Origin: JAXHMB01 sp034521755
GTDB lineage: Bacteria; Bacteroidota; Rhodothermia; Balneolales; Balneolaceae
Reading direction: 5' to 3'
DNA length: 64,000 nt
Assembly: GCA_034521755.1 (NCBI GenBank)
Contig: JAXHMB010000001.1
Location: 496,001-560,000 of the forward strand
The notes beneath the pieces are model-generated. The model did not search any database. It was not told where the DNA came from and saw only the letters and a list, made by a program, of their open reading frames with translations. Positions 54,110-64,000 of this stretch are shown in pieces. Made by a program: the position numbers and the translations under genes. Every line of letters begins with the position of its first letter. Within the stretch, counting starts at the first letter, position 1.

Positions 54110-57100
54110 TTAAATTGTCTTTTCTTTTTCCACCCACTCAAAAATGATGGGAATTAAATACAGCGTAAGGACGGTACTGGTCACCATGCCGCCCATTAAG
54201 GCCAGCGCCAGCGACTGACGAAAGGCGTAGCCGTCACCAAAGGGAAGCAGCATGGGAATCAAGCCAAAAATGGTGGTAAGGCTGGTCATCACCACCGGAC
54301 GGAAACGGTGCAATCCTGCTTGAGTTACGGCTTTTAGCAAGTTACCTGTTTCTTCCAAATATCTACGCATAAAATCTACCTTGAGTATAGAGTCGTTTAC
54401 GGCTATGCCCGTTAAAATCAGAATGCCCATAAAAGACAGCGCATTTAGGCTGGCTCCGGCTATCCACAAAATACCAATAGATCCTACCCAGGCAAAAGGA
54501 ACGGCACATAAGATTATGACAGGATATTTTAGGCTTTCAAACTGAATGGACAAGATGATGTAAATAATCAACACACTAATCAACAGAAGGGTACCCATTT
54601 CCTGCAGCAGGTTGGCAATAGTTAGCGCGGATCCACCTACCTGAACTTCGGTGCCCGTCTCCCGGGAAAATTCGGTGAGTGTTTGATTAATGTCTTCGGC
54701 ATTCCACCACCAGTCAGCAAAATCCATATTGGCAATATAACTGAGTACCGGTGTTTGATTAACGCGTTCCAGCTGCTCAGGTTCCGAAGCTCTATGAATG
54801 TCAACCAGATAGGTCAACGGAATATTTCTGTTGTTAAGCTCCAAGATAATCTGGGTGGGATCATAAATCCTTCCATCCATGCCTACCAAACGAATGGCCA
54901 CGTTTTCATCCTGCCGGTTCCAATCTGTTATCCTGCTGCCGCGTGTGAGAGACTCTAAATATTGAATTACTTCTTGTTCGGTTATTCCCAACTGTAGAAG
55001 CTTGTCATTTTTAAAGGTAAGCTGATAGGTATCAACTTCTTCTTGAAACTGCTTTTGTAAGCTTATATTACCTGCCGACTTCAGGACAGACAACTCTTGC
55101 TGAAGTCTCGAAGCCAGCTCTTCCGATTCTTCCCTGTCATTTCCAACCAGACGAAAGAGTACCGGAGGCTGTCCGGAGCCGGGTAAAATGCCCAGCTGAT
55201 TATTTGATGCCAATTGCTGGTAGGTCCAGCCGGGACGATTTTTAAAAAAAGACGCTACCTGCTCATGTACTTTTTGCGCATCCTGAAAACCGGATACCGG
55301 GATATTCACAGTAAATTTATTGAGGCCTTCTTCTGTAAGGTTTGCAATGTTGGTCTGGTCGGTATAGCCCCCCAGCGTCTGGATATTTGCTGCATCTGGC
55401 AATAGCCCTTATAAGTGCTTCAGCAGCCTGTTGTGTTGTATGTAATGCGGTATTACCGGGCAGGCGCACGCGGTACTGCAATTGCTCAGGTTCAGACTCA
55501 GGCAGTACGCTTTTATTCAATCCAAGGAAGAGCATTCCCGAACCTATGAGCAATAAAATCATACCACTGACAAACCAGCCTTTTTTACCCAAAGCCCACT
55601 GCAAACTTTTTTCATACTGGTCACGCAGGCGGTCAAAGTATCCACTAAAGCCCAGCAGTGATCGTCCCGATTTTGATTTTTGAACCTGGACTACCAACAC
55701 CGGAAGAATTAACAGAGCCACCAGCAGTGAAGCCAAGAGACTGATCGAAAGCGTCCATGCCTGATCTTTAAAAAATGCTCCTTCAAACCCGCCCAGAAAT
55801 ACCAGCGGCAGAAAGACAGAAATCGTCGTAAATGTTGAAGCTGAAACCGCCAGCGCAATTTCCCGGGTGCCAAGGTCAGCAGCTTTCAATAATGATTTAC
55901 CGCTATGCCTGTGGCGGTTGATATTTTCAAGCACAATGATGGCGTTGTCTACCAGTAGCCCAATGCCGAGGGTAAGTCCGCTGAGCGAAACAATATTGAG
56001 CTGAATATCGGAGAGGAACATCACAAAGAAGGTCAGAAAAATACTGACCGGTATGGCTACACCAATGGTAAAAGGCGTTCGTAAATCATCAAGGAACAGG
56101 AACAGAATAACGAAGGCCAATAAGGCTCCATAAAGTAATGTCTGGAGTAAGTTATTGATAGCATTGCGTATAAAAGTAGCATTTTCGCGAAGTACCGAAA
56201 TATCTATTCCCGGATTGCTCACTTTCATCTGCTCCAAAATGGGGAGCATGGTATCATAGGCCTCCACCGTATTGGCACCGTACTCTTTTTTGACAAGGAT
56301 ACTCAATACCTGTTTGCCATCTACCAAAGCAAAAGATGTAATCGGCTTCGGCCATACGGACTTCAGCAACATCACTGACTTTCAAAATCTTTCCGTCGCC
56401 GAGCTTTTTAACCGGAGTTTGCCGTACATCGTCGAGTGATTGAATACGGCTCTGAATTTTCAATGAATACCGATACCAGCCGTCGCGCAGCTCACCGGTG
56501 GCCGTAAATAAATTGGACTGAGCTACTATGCTTTCAACTTTACTTAAAGAAACTCCATATCTGTTTAAGGCTTTGGGCTGATAGCGTATCTGCACTTCAG
56601 GAACTACTGCTCCTACCAACACGGCTTGCGCAATGCCATCAGCTTGTTCCAGCCTTCTGGAAAACACCTGCTCGGCCCATCGTTTGAGCGACAACCGGTC
56701 TTCAAAGCTGATCTCTTCATCTTCTTGCAGGCTCACTCCAAGTACTGCTATGGGGTCATCAGAGGCTGTATTTTGTACCAGCTGGGGACGCTCGGCCTGC
56801 TCTGGTAACAGAAAGCGAACCTGGTCCAGCTTTTCACGGACATTCAGGAAGGCCAGGTCCATATTTTGCCCCCATTGGAACCGTAGTGAATATAACGCTT
56901 TGCCCTTGCCGGGCAAAGCCGTGAATATTCTCCAATCCTTGCAAAGTGCTTAATAACCCTTCCAGCGGTTCATTAATACGCTGCTCTATTTCGCGCGGGG
57001 CCGCCCCGCTCCAGTCGGTGCGCACCATAAGCGTGGGTGAATCAACGTCCGGCAAAAGGTTTACCGATAGCTCACTCAGGGCTATGCTCCCGAAAATAAG

Positions 57101-57148
57101 CGTAGCCAGTATCAACATGATAGCGGTTATGGGGCGTTTAAGTAGCAA
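54110..57148 (-). CDS. RND efflux transporter 2, three frameshifts
   Basis: Four frame segments join to about 1010 residues: RPITAIMLILATLIFGSIAL to RQGQSVI (57148 to about 56900); LRFQWGQNMDLAFLNVREKL to VRMAEADY (to about 56345); SFALVDGKQVLSILVKKEYG through the first helix block GLTLGIGLLVDNAIIVLEN (to about 55400); PDAANIQTLGGYTDQTNIAN to the second helix block (GILILTGIAVNDSILKVDFM) and the end at 54110. The proton-relay helix and both halves are preserved. The start is unclear: TTG at 57148 or further upstream. It belongs to the HME/HAE family and is paired with the adaptor gene 4 bp downstream. Confidence 0.85.
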
Positions 57149-57516
57149 GTAAATAGTTGATTTAGACCGATTAGCAATAATCGATTGATAAGGATGGGAT
57201 TGGGCAAATGGAAATAAAGGACGAATGTAACTTCAACTTACAATAGGCACGTCCTTCCAGCATTCAAATCTCGGTCTTAGAACCACTGGATGAGTGCCGG
57301 TAAAACAATACCTATCTACCTGCGAGTAACACCCTCTTTACCAACTCAAATTTATGATACTATTATTTTTAACCCTGGAGCCTGACCGAAAACCATTTAT
57401 TTGACTTTATCCATAGACATAGATACAAGGATAATAACTCATTCAAGAAATCAATCACGGTGAATGCATCGTGAACCCTTTCGTAAGCATACATAAGTCA
57501 TCACAAGAAAAAGGAT
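57149..57516. other. Intergenic region, about 370 bp, divergent promoters
   Basis: It separates the minus-strand RND operon from plus-strand genes. No RNA gene or clear promoter was recognised. The reading frame of the RND gene stays open for about 30 codons upstream of 57148 without an ATG. Confidence 0.5.
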
Positions 57517-57874
57517 TTGACACCACCCAAACTGAAATTCTGGAATATTCTCTCCATTTGTATTGCTCTTTTTTTGATTGTCACCGGTTTGCTTAAGGTT
57601 TTTCCTCCCACAACTGTTATTAATACCAGCCGTGAGCTCTTGCGACCTCATGGGCAGGAAAAAGACACGCCAACACGTTGGAATTGGCAGCTTGTTACCA
57701 GTAATAGAACTTGGACTTGGTATTACGCTATTCTTAAAGTGGAAGTATGAATGGGTGTTAATGGGAACACAAGCCGGCGGGAACGCATGCTACACTTATG
57801 AAAGTGGCCTTTGTCATCCGGTATGGTGGCGTATGTACAATAGAAGCAGTCGAACAAGAATAACAAATAACTAA
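57517..57874 (+). pseudogene. MauE/DoxX-like membrane protein, frameshifted
   Basis: First frame: KFWNILSICIALFLIVTGLL, a membrane helix, to about 57600. A second frame from about 57645 gives MGRKKTRQHVGIGSLLPVIE, LGLGITLFLKWKYEWVLMG and a final stretch with cysteines (GGNACYTYESGLCHPVWW). The order helix, short loop, IELGLGI helix resembles MauE/DoxX proteins, some of which pass electrons to periplasmic disulfide enzymes. It opens the plus-strand series that contains peptides and propellers, so a redox role is plausible. Low certainty on family. Confidence 0.45.
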
Positions 57875-57885
57875 TTTAATTGTGA

Positions 57886-57923
57886 TGTACAGAGTCAGGA
57901 TTAGCCTGATTCTGTACATTTTT
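57886..57923 (+). terminator. Factor-independent terminator
   Basis: TGTACAGAGTCAGG-attag-CCTGATTCTGTACA followed by TTTTTAC: a 14 bp stem with one mismatch and a T tract. Confidence 0.88.
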
Positions 57924-57946
57924 ACTATTAAACCAATTTACAAAAA

Positions 57947-59007
57947 ATGATGAATACAGAATCGCTTTCAAAAATTATAACATACAGTTTGATTTATATT
58001 TTTGTGCCATTAGTACCCAAAGTGGCAAATACACAAAATATTACGTCGATTAAGTTTAAAAATAATTCTATCATCGGAGATCATCCTTCTAAACCAATAG
58101 AATACAGTTTGGGTAGACCTTTTGATGTGTCGGTTGATAGCAGGGACAATATTTATATTGCAGATCAAGGAACCATGACCATAAAAGTATTTAATAAAAA
58201 GGTCAGTACTTACGTAGTATTGGAAGCAGAGGGAGGGGTCCTGGAGAATTCTTATCATTTAAAGAGGTTCATATCACTGCTGATGATAAACTTTTAATAG
58301 CCGATCGGATACTACTTCGAATTACTAAATTTGACATCAACGGAAATGTTATTGACACTTTTACATTACCACACGGCACTCAAGAGGTTGCTTACTTTAG
58401 CCAGATATTACAATTGAGCAACAAAAAGAACCTAATCTTATACAAGGATGGAAGTCCTAAAAGTACAAATGATTTTCTTTTTCATGTCTGGGATACCGAG
58501 TTTAATGAAATTTTACAAGAGTTTGGTTCATTTAAAGAATTAAAATATAAAAATGATTTTGCCAAAGCTGTTGGTTCATTGGGGTAGGAAGTTTTGACAT
58601 AATGTGCTCGAATGATATAAGTATTTGCACTGAAATATATAGAATGCCAAAATTTTTAAATTCGAAAAAACCAATCAAGGATGGGCATCTTCCAAAAAAG
58701 TAATCAAAGGGGTATAAGCAACCTTATCCAGCAACTGCTAATGTATCCAAATAAGAAAAAGGCAATGTATCCCGAAGTAGCTAACCAAGAAGGTAAGTTT
58801 AAAGGTGAGATTCTGTATCTCAAGTGCCGGTATATTTGATCTCGAAAATGGATCTACCGTTCATTTCATTATGTCAAAAAAACAAGGTGGAGAAGATAAA
58901 GGTAAATGGAAACTGGGGAGTAGAGAGTATTTGATAAAAACTTTAACTTCAAAGGTTACTATTCTTTAAAGAAATTTAATAGAATTATAAACCCTGTCGA
59001 ACCGTAA
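57947..59007 (+). pseudogene. 6-bladed beta-propeller gene, decayed, plus-strand copy 1
   Basis: ATG 57947 or 57950 gives a signal segment (IITYSLIYIFVPLVPKVANT) and the first blades (RPFDVSVDSRDNIYIADQGT). A shift near 58205-58235 leads to the family motif RGPGEF at about 58236 and ITADDKLLIADRILLRITKF. It is then open to a stop near 58590, followed by scattered pieces (DKNFNFKGYYSLKKFNRIIN near 58930-59000). At least four breaks. Unlike the minus-strand array, here the residue conservation also fades, so true decay is likely. Confidence 0.65.
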
Positions 59008-59039
59008 TAAAGTCAAAAGATGGGATGGACAACTTTTAC

Positions 59040-59285
59040 ATGTTGAGTCGGGAAGGGTATCCGTAGTTCGAAAATTTTCACTGGATATCCAACAAAAATA
59101 ACCTTAGCGGGTAACTGTATGTGCTTTTACCCTGCCTGCCGCAACAAGTGGACAAGCAGTATATGACTGTGAAAGTTACTGCAACGGAATTTGTGACTAT
59201 TTATATTCCAGGGCCTTGTATCTATGGACATTGTGAGGGAGGCACCCATCTTTGTACCGGTAAGCTCATAGAAGAACCAGAATAA
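59040..59285 (+). pseudogene. Secreted cysteine-rich peptide, decayed, plus-strand copy 1
   Basis: The end of a signal peptide (TLPAATSGQAVYDC) followed by CESYCNGICDY in one frame and, after a shift near 59210, PGPCIYGHCEGGTHLCTG to TAA at 59283. The last block recurs almost exactly in the peptide at 60611 (PCIYTHCEGGTHLCTG). Start codon not identified. Six cysteines remain in the mature part. Confidence 0.6.
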
Positions 59286-59298
59286 ACTATTGATACGT

Positions 59299-59342
59299 AA
59301 ACCCTGCAAAGTTTTTTGTTATGCTTTGTAGGGTTTATTTTT
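59299..59342 (+). terminator. Terminator/attenuator after plus-strand peptide copy 1
   Basis: AAACCCTGCAAAG-ttttttgttatg-CTTTGTAGGGTTT then ATTTTT: 13 bp stem with one mismatch, between peptide and propeller as in the minus-strand modules. Confidence 0.85.
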
Positions 59343-59357
59343 AAAACAATATTCATC

Positions 59358-60390
59358 ATGAATCAAAAAAAAATACTGCTGTTTAGTTCTGTTCTAGTTG
59401 TAATAATCATACTTTCCAGCCTAAGCATTTTTTCCACCCGAAGAGAGTATCGAGCTGAGCGACCCTCAAGAACAAATAATAAAAGCACCTGCCGAGCGTA
59501 AGTGGGTTTTAATTTCTTAGGTTCCGCAAGAAGCTGAATCCTGATATCAGCGATTCTTTAATCCGTGGAGTAACCATGAGGAAATCCAAAAAACACCTCT
59601 ATATTACGGACTGACGCTGACATGAAAATCAAGCGTTTTACTCTTAATGGTGAGTATACAGAGATTTTGGTGCCGGAAAGGGACGCGGTCCGGGAGAATT
59701 TACTGAAATTATGGTACTTTGCACTATCCAAATATGGACAGACTCTCTATGCCCTTGATTTACGAAAGAGAGCTATGTCCTTTAATACTACCACAACATG
59801 AATATCTTACCTCATTTGATGTAAAATTTTATCCTACTGAGAATGATTGCCGGTGAAAAAATAGTTGTTTATAGTTTTGCATCTGACAGCCTCTTTAGAG
59901 TATATGATACTAACGGAAAGGTTATTAAAAAGTTCTCGGACACTTTATCAATAAGCAAGTCCAATACCCATTTTACAACCTATGGACGATCTAGTGATTA
60001 CCCTGATAACAAAGGGTTTATCATGTCGCCACAAAGAGCAAGTTATATTTTTTATTTTGACTTTGAGGGCAACAGGTTAAAAACTATCATGAATCCAGAC
60101 CGCATTCCTTTTCAGAAACGTATAAAGCAAGCACCTAACACAAAGGCTCCTAATTCGAAAGTAAGTCTGTCTTAACATTTATAATGGGAGGCTTTATCAG
60201 ATGTATGCTACGCACGAAAGAAAGCGCAGAAGTACCGGCTTCATTTATTGATGTATATGACTTGGAAAGCGGTGATGTTTCCTTTGAAATGCCTTTTGAT
60301 CCTGGGAGATGCTCTCTGGCAAACTGCAGCTTGCTGCTGGGGTACCACACCGAAAAGGTGCAGGCCTATAATTACAATCAATCGCTATGA
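59358..60390 (+). pseudogene. 6-bladed beta-propeller gene, decayed, plus-strand copy 2
   Basis: ATG 59358 starts with a membrane or signal segment (ILLFSSVLVVIIILSSLSIF). After several breaks the parts MKIKRFTLNGEYTE, GKGRGPGEFTEIM (about 59680-59715), IVVYSFASDSLFRVYDTNGK (59852 on) and ASFIDVYDLESGDVSFEMPF (60238 on) can be read, ending at 60390. The MRIKRF/MKIKRF-NGEY and SFxDVYDLE segments are shared with the next propeller copy. At least five breaks. Confidence 0.65.
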
Positions 60391-60610
60391 GCAAGTTCTC
60401 CGAAAGTAACCTTTTATATTACTTTTTACAGGTATTATGGTAGGATAAATTTCCCAAAACCAATACGTTATACTTAACTAAAAAAAGAACAACAACTTGC
60501 ATTTGTTAAAAAAAACAAATTATAGAAGTGTACAGTAGGATTGAATTTACTGTATATAAAGTGTGATTATAAAATTAATTAATCTAATTTAAAATTCAGG
60601 GAGAACGATT

Positions 60611-60818
60611 ATGAAAAAACTAAAGCTCTCACGAGGCTCATTTATTAGCCATAGGTGCTTTAACCCTGCCTACTGCATAATGGACAAATAATACCGAATG
60701 AATGTGATAGTTTTTGCGATGAACTGTCCAACCTCCTAGCCATGAACCTTGTATATATACACATTGTGAAGGTGGTACACACTTATGCACAGGAATGTTA
60801 CAACCAGAACCAACCTAA
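60611..60818 (+). pseudogene. Secreted cysteine-rich peptide, decayed, plus-strand copy 2
   Basis: ATG 60611 after GGGAGAACG. MKKLKLS, then across indels a hydrophobic GALTLPT segment, NGQIIPNECDSFCDELSN and PCIYTHCEGGTHLCTG, MLQPEPT with TAA at 60816. It is a paralogue of the 59040 gene. Two or three indels. Confidence 0.6.
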
Positions 60819-60839
60819 TCTAGTTTCACAATAAAATCT

Positions 60840-60878
60840 TTCCCTGTGAAGCTTTTATCCGGCTTTACAGGGAATTTT
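60840..60878 (+). terminator. Terminator/attenuator after plus-strand peptide copy 2
   Basis: TTCCCTGTGAAGC-ttttatcc-GGCTTTACAGGGAA then TTTTC: near-perfect stem 22 bp after the peptide stop. Confidence 0.82.
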
Positions 60879-60896
60879 CAATAAAACTATATATCA

Positions 60897-62008
60897 TGAT
60901 GAAGATACATACTGTTTATTTGTTCTGTTTATTTATTGTTATTTATTGCAGGCTGTTGTGCTGTTATAGTCAAGAAAATACAAATATACGTGTAATGTGC
61001 AAATTGAATAATAGAAGCACCCACCCAACGCACTTGGGTAAAAGGTTTTTGGGGTCGAAAAAAAAGCTTTGCATTCTGATATCAGCAATTCTCTGTATAG
61101 GGGAATGGCCGTAAAAAAGTCAAAAATCTTATATATTAGTGATTTAGGGGATATGCGTATCAAACGCTTTAATTTTAACGGTGAATACATAGACAGTTTC
61201 AAGTGCCGGAAAAGGACGCAGACGGAGAATTTTCACTGATCATGGGTCTTGCTATATCAGAAAATGGGAAATTGCTTATGCCCTGATTTGGGAAAGGGGT
61301 ATCATGTATTTTCAGGGAATTGTTACTACAACAGAGTATATATAACATCATTTGATATCAAATATACACCTAATCAAAGTATAATCCCGTAATAACATTC
61401 GTTGTCGTCGTTTTAGGCTCCCGATAGCCTTTTCAAAATTTACAATATTTAAGGAAGGAAAAATGATACGTGGAATTTGGAAAAAGTAGGTTCTGAAAAC
61501 CAAATACAAATCCCCTGACTTCATATGGAAGTATAGACTGCCAAATAATAATGGATTTATGGCTCCACAAAAAGCAAGTTATATTTTTAGCATGACTTTG
61601 AGGGAATCGGTTGACATCAAAACTCCAACCGCATTATTCAGTTTTCTAAGAAAAGCATTACCGAAGGGCCTACTACAAAGCCACCGGTACCCAAAATAAG
61701 TGCAACTGCCCTTCATGTATATAATGGAAAACTTTATCAAAGCATGCTTCGTATGAAAGCAGATGTTGATGTACCCCCATCTTTCACCGATGTTTATGAT
61801 TTGAGAAAGCAGTACAATATCATTCTTTTGAGATGCCCCAGTTATCCGATGCTCTAATCATGACACAAGAACTAATATTACTACTAAATCAGAAACAGAA
61901 CAAGTTCATGCATACCAATATAATCAGCAGCTAAGCCTATCAAAAGTAAACTTTCATATTATTTCAGGGCTTTTCTGCCAGTATGTACTGGCCACAATAT
62001 TTACTTAG
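60897..62008 (+). pseudogene. 6-bladed beta-propeller gene, decayed, plus-strand copy 3
   Basis: ATG 60897 (MMKIHTVYLFCLFIVIYC). Readable parts: VKKSKILYISDLGDMRIKRF and NFNGEYIDSF (about 61115-61200), GLAISENGKLLMP (about 61247), SATALHVYNGKLYQSMLRMK and DVDVPPSFTDVYDL (about 61700-61805). Paralogue of copy 2. The frame breaks many times, including at the GPGEF motif. The 3' end lies between about 61935 and 62008. Confidence 0.6.
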
Positions 62009-62138
62009 CCATTGTTGGCAAAAGATAAAGGGAGGAAACGGTAGCACTATTTTCAATTTTTTTCTATAAAAAGCAGCATTTGACCTATATATATTTTCTA
62101 AAATACAATTGTCATTATAATTAAATCAAGGAGCTATT

Positions 62139-62387
62139 ATGAAAAATCATATCTTAAACCTTATTCTTGTCTTAGTAATTGCCATAGGAGCCGTGTACCT
62201 GATGCAACCAGTAAGTGTACAGGCACAATCTGGAGGCTGTAGCACAGAACCAGGAGAGAATGATTAATGTGATAAATGTTTGGAGAGTAATTGTAGTACA
62301 GGAACAGATTCTGATTGTGGATTGCTGCAGAAAGTAGGATCGGATGAATATGTGATGTGTACAAAAGATCCTGAAATACCTCAATGA
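62139..62387 (+). CDS. Secreted cysteine-rich peptide with one in-frame TAA
   Basis: ATG 62139 (5 bp after AAGGAG, a good ribosome site) gives a signal peptide (LNLILVLVIAIGAVYLMQPV, cleavage near QAQS). The mature part starts SGGCSTEPGEND and meets TAA at 62265-62267, but continues in the same frame CDKCLESNCSTGTDSDCG, LLQKVGSDEYVMCTKDP to TGA at 62385. The total is 83 codons with seven cysteine codons counting both sides of the stop. Either one nonsense change or a 42-residue product. It precedes a propeller and a DsbA-like gene. Confidence 0.6.
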
Positions 62388-62506
62388 GCTACCTGCTTTT
62401 TCTTTGTAATTGTACCTGACATTCATCAAATACCTCAATCAACTCACGCTTAAAACATTTCATGGTTAAAACTTTGAGGTGAAACCATAAATTTAAACCT
62501 GTTTAT

Positions 62507-63524
62507 ATGAAAAAGCGATTTTCAAGCATATCTGTTATTTTGTGTCTTTATTCTTTTGTTCCTGCTCGGGAACAGAAATGGAGGAATATAAGATTTTCAC
62601 CGCGAAGAAACCCCAAGCCGTGACCGAACGAACTGTATCAACTCTTAGAGCGGTGGATAGTTTAAATATAACAAAAACATTCAATGGGCTGTCTTTTTCT
62701 GAAATGGTACTCAATAAGGTTTCAATTTTTGCCAAAGTTGGAGATCAAATAGTAAAGATAGACAAACAGGACTTAAGCGAGAAACTTACGTTTACCCTAC
62801 CCGAAGGCAAGGGGCCTGGTGAGGTTATCAATTTTAACATTGCAAGACTTGAGGCCAGCGAAGAAGTGGATAGCGACGTATGAACTGGGAATGCCAAGAA
62901 AACGGTACTATATGATTTTAAACGGAAATTTTCATGTATGAATTTTTGAATGGTGGATATCAGGTACGTGATATGGCTATGACGGATGATCGGACCTATT
63001 TCTATGAAGTAATGCCGGGCTTAGAGTACCTGTTTTATGAAGTGGAGCGTACAGAAGGCACAAGCGTGGTTCGTCGCAAGTTCCAAGACCAGTCGAACGA
63101 TATGAACATATTAGCCTACGGCGGTAGTATAACAGTACATAATCAATCACTCTATTTCGGGGGATCTTCTGAACCGTTGATTCGGCGGTATGATCTCTCG
63201 AGTGAGGAGGTTGAGCTAGTATTTTCAAGGGCAGTTATTGATGCCCTGTGAAGCGAAAAGCGAACTGACCGTAAGCCTGAGGGTGTCTCAGGTGGGGGCG
63301 GTATGTGGCGCTATACTGATGATGCCCAATATGCCTCAAAAGATATTGCTGTAGATGACAACTTTCTGTATTCGATTCGCCATCATAATGGTAACAAGGG
63401 ATATAAATATTTAGATATTTATGCTATTGAAGACGGTCGCTGACTTTCAAGTAGTTTTGCCATGCATAACTACCCAGAAGAAATTTTCATAGATGAGCAT
63501 TATACCTACACCATCAAGAATTAA
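62507..63524 (+). pseudogene. 6-bladed beta-propeller lipoprotein, decayed, plus-strand copy 4
   Basis: ATG 62507, shift near 62535 restores a lipobox (SLFFCSCS). Then TFTLPEGKGPGEVINFNIAR (62795 on), a break near 62880, FLNGGYQVRDMAMTDDRTYF to 63240, a shift, SKDIAVDDNFLYSIRHHNGN and YKYLDIYAIEDGR, an in-frame TGA near 63441, then FAMHNYPEEIFIDEHYTYTI and TAA at 63522. It belongs to the same sub-family as propeller 2 (34645) and, like it, is followed by a DsbA-like gene. Confidence 0.7.
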
Positions 63525-63603
63525 AGGGGGGCGATCCAATAAATACATACCTGATGAAGTACGAAAAACCTGTAATAAATTTTTAAATCAGGGTAGAAAT
63601 AAC

Positions 63604-63787
63604 ATGGATAAAGCAAACTTGCCTACATATATTTTAGCTGGTTGTGCCGTGGTAGTTGTGGGTTTGCTAATCAGAAAAGAATTTTTTTCAGATCGGAAGC
63701 ACGCGATCCCGGAGCCTATAAGATATGTTAGTAGAATTGATACATTGGATTTGGGTGGTATTCTGCATCCTGACGCCAAATACAGAT
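63604..63787 (+). pseudogene. Truncated membrane-anchored DsbA-like protein
   Basis: ATG 63604 gives MDKANLPTYILAGCAVVVVG, a membrane helix, then LLIRKEFFSDRKHAIPEPIR and TLDLGGILHPDAKYR. The layout (one helix, EFF, linker, start of the thioredoxin strand) matches the first 65 residues of the DsbA-like genes at 30734 and 33970. The CPYC part is absent because the sequence switches near 63787 to unrelated DNA. Confidence 0.6.
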
Positions 63788-64000
63788 TCAGGCAGCAGTC
63801 TCCTTATTGGCCTTCCCTTCAGCAACTAGCACTAACACCTCCCCCTCTCGTTTGCTTAGCTTTAATAAGGCCTCTGCATAACCATTGATTGATTGGCGTT
63901 TACCTTGAATGAGTTTTTTTCTCCATGCATAGCTTATCTCATTAGTTACCCTTGACTGTTGACAAATAGAGCCAAGAAGAATGGTAGTGTTACAAAATTT
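63788..64000 (-). pseudogene. Fragment of a LuxR-type HTH regulator
   Basis: On the minus strand an open frame enters from the window edge and ends LSKREGEVLVLVAEGKANKE-TAA then TGA at 63790. The first part of a GerE/LuxR helix-turn-helix (LTxREREVLxLxAxGxSNKEIA) is recognisable, but the recognition helix is missing. The break is at the same place where the DsbA-like gene ends, so this is a rearrangement joint. It could also be an odd full-length end, but less likely. Confidence 0.42.

Overview
The window looks like a chromosomal segment of a member of the Bacteroidota/Balneolota (FCB) group, most likely Balneolota. This is inferred from gene content and signals, not from an rRNA. The signals are start codons mostly without Shine-Dalgarno sequences, TAnnTTTG-like -7 elements, many 6-bladed beta-propeller lipoproteins, and the dispersed hairpin repeats common in this group.

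Layout. From 0 to 5.6 kb there is a housekeeping block: coaE (cut by the window edge), a solo GIY-YIG nuclease between hairpin repeats, prfB with its programmed +1 frameshift, a DUF883-like protein, a btaA/btaB pair for betaine-lipid synthesis and a TPR protein. From 5.79 to about 8.2 kb lies an AT-rich insertion with the architecture of integron gene cassettes: an attC-like site at 7391-7524 and exact cassette-end inverted complements. No integrase is in view. Small accessory genes and a PAS-PAS-HisKA_2 sensor kinase follow to 14.5 kb. From 14.5 to 27.4 kb there is fatty-acid/acyl-CoA catabolism (two acyl-CoA dehydrogenases, an APH-like kinase, an SDR, a 3-hydroxyacyl-CoA dehydrogenase, a long-chain acyl-CoA ligase), plus pgk, a cysteine desulfurase, a LOG protein and a Fur-family regulator. 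An intact RND pump occupies 27.4-30.6 kb.

From 30.7 to 52.5 kb (minus strand), and again in decayed form from 57.5 to 63.8 kb (plus strand), lies the notable part: a repeated modular system. Each module has a small cysteine-rich peptide gene, a factor-independent hairpin terminator or attenuator, and one or two 6-bladed beta-propeller lipoproteins carrying a GxGPGEF-like motif. Disulfide enzymes (membrane-anchored DsbA-like proteins, a C39-like/VKOR/thioredoxin fusion, a MauE-like protein) accompany them. The peptides are of two kinds. Four have a double-glycine leader (consensus MNFAKTLSRxEMKxIxGG) and fit the C39-peptidase ABC exporter and HlyD adaptor encoded in the same array. At least five others have Sec-type signal peptides. 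Three paralogous AraC-type regulators each follow the same promoter, which abuts a TAGAA pentanucleotide tract of 5, 3 or 6 units and so looks phase-variable. Truncated 5' ends of the RND gene and of the C39 exporter gene mark the duplication joints. A second RND pump plus adaptor lies at 52.9-57.1 kb.

How the parts may work together (inference): cysteine-rich peptides are made in excess of their partner propellers, exported by the C39 ABC/HlyD or Sec route, oxidised by the DsbA/VKOR proteins, and interact with the surface propeller lipoproteins. Phase-variable AraC regulators would set which module is on. Bacteriocin-like toxins with cognate partners, or signalling peptides, are both possible.

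Caution: many genes, including conserved ones, carry single-base frameshifts while their residues stay conserved, and several lie at homopolymers. Some of this is probably sequencing or assembly error rather than decay, so genes are given over their full reconstructed extent with the breaks noted.
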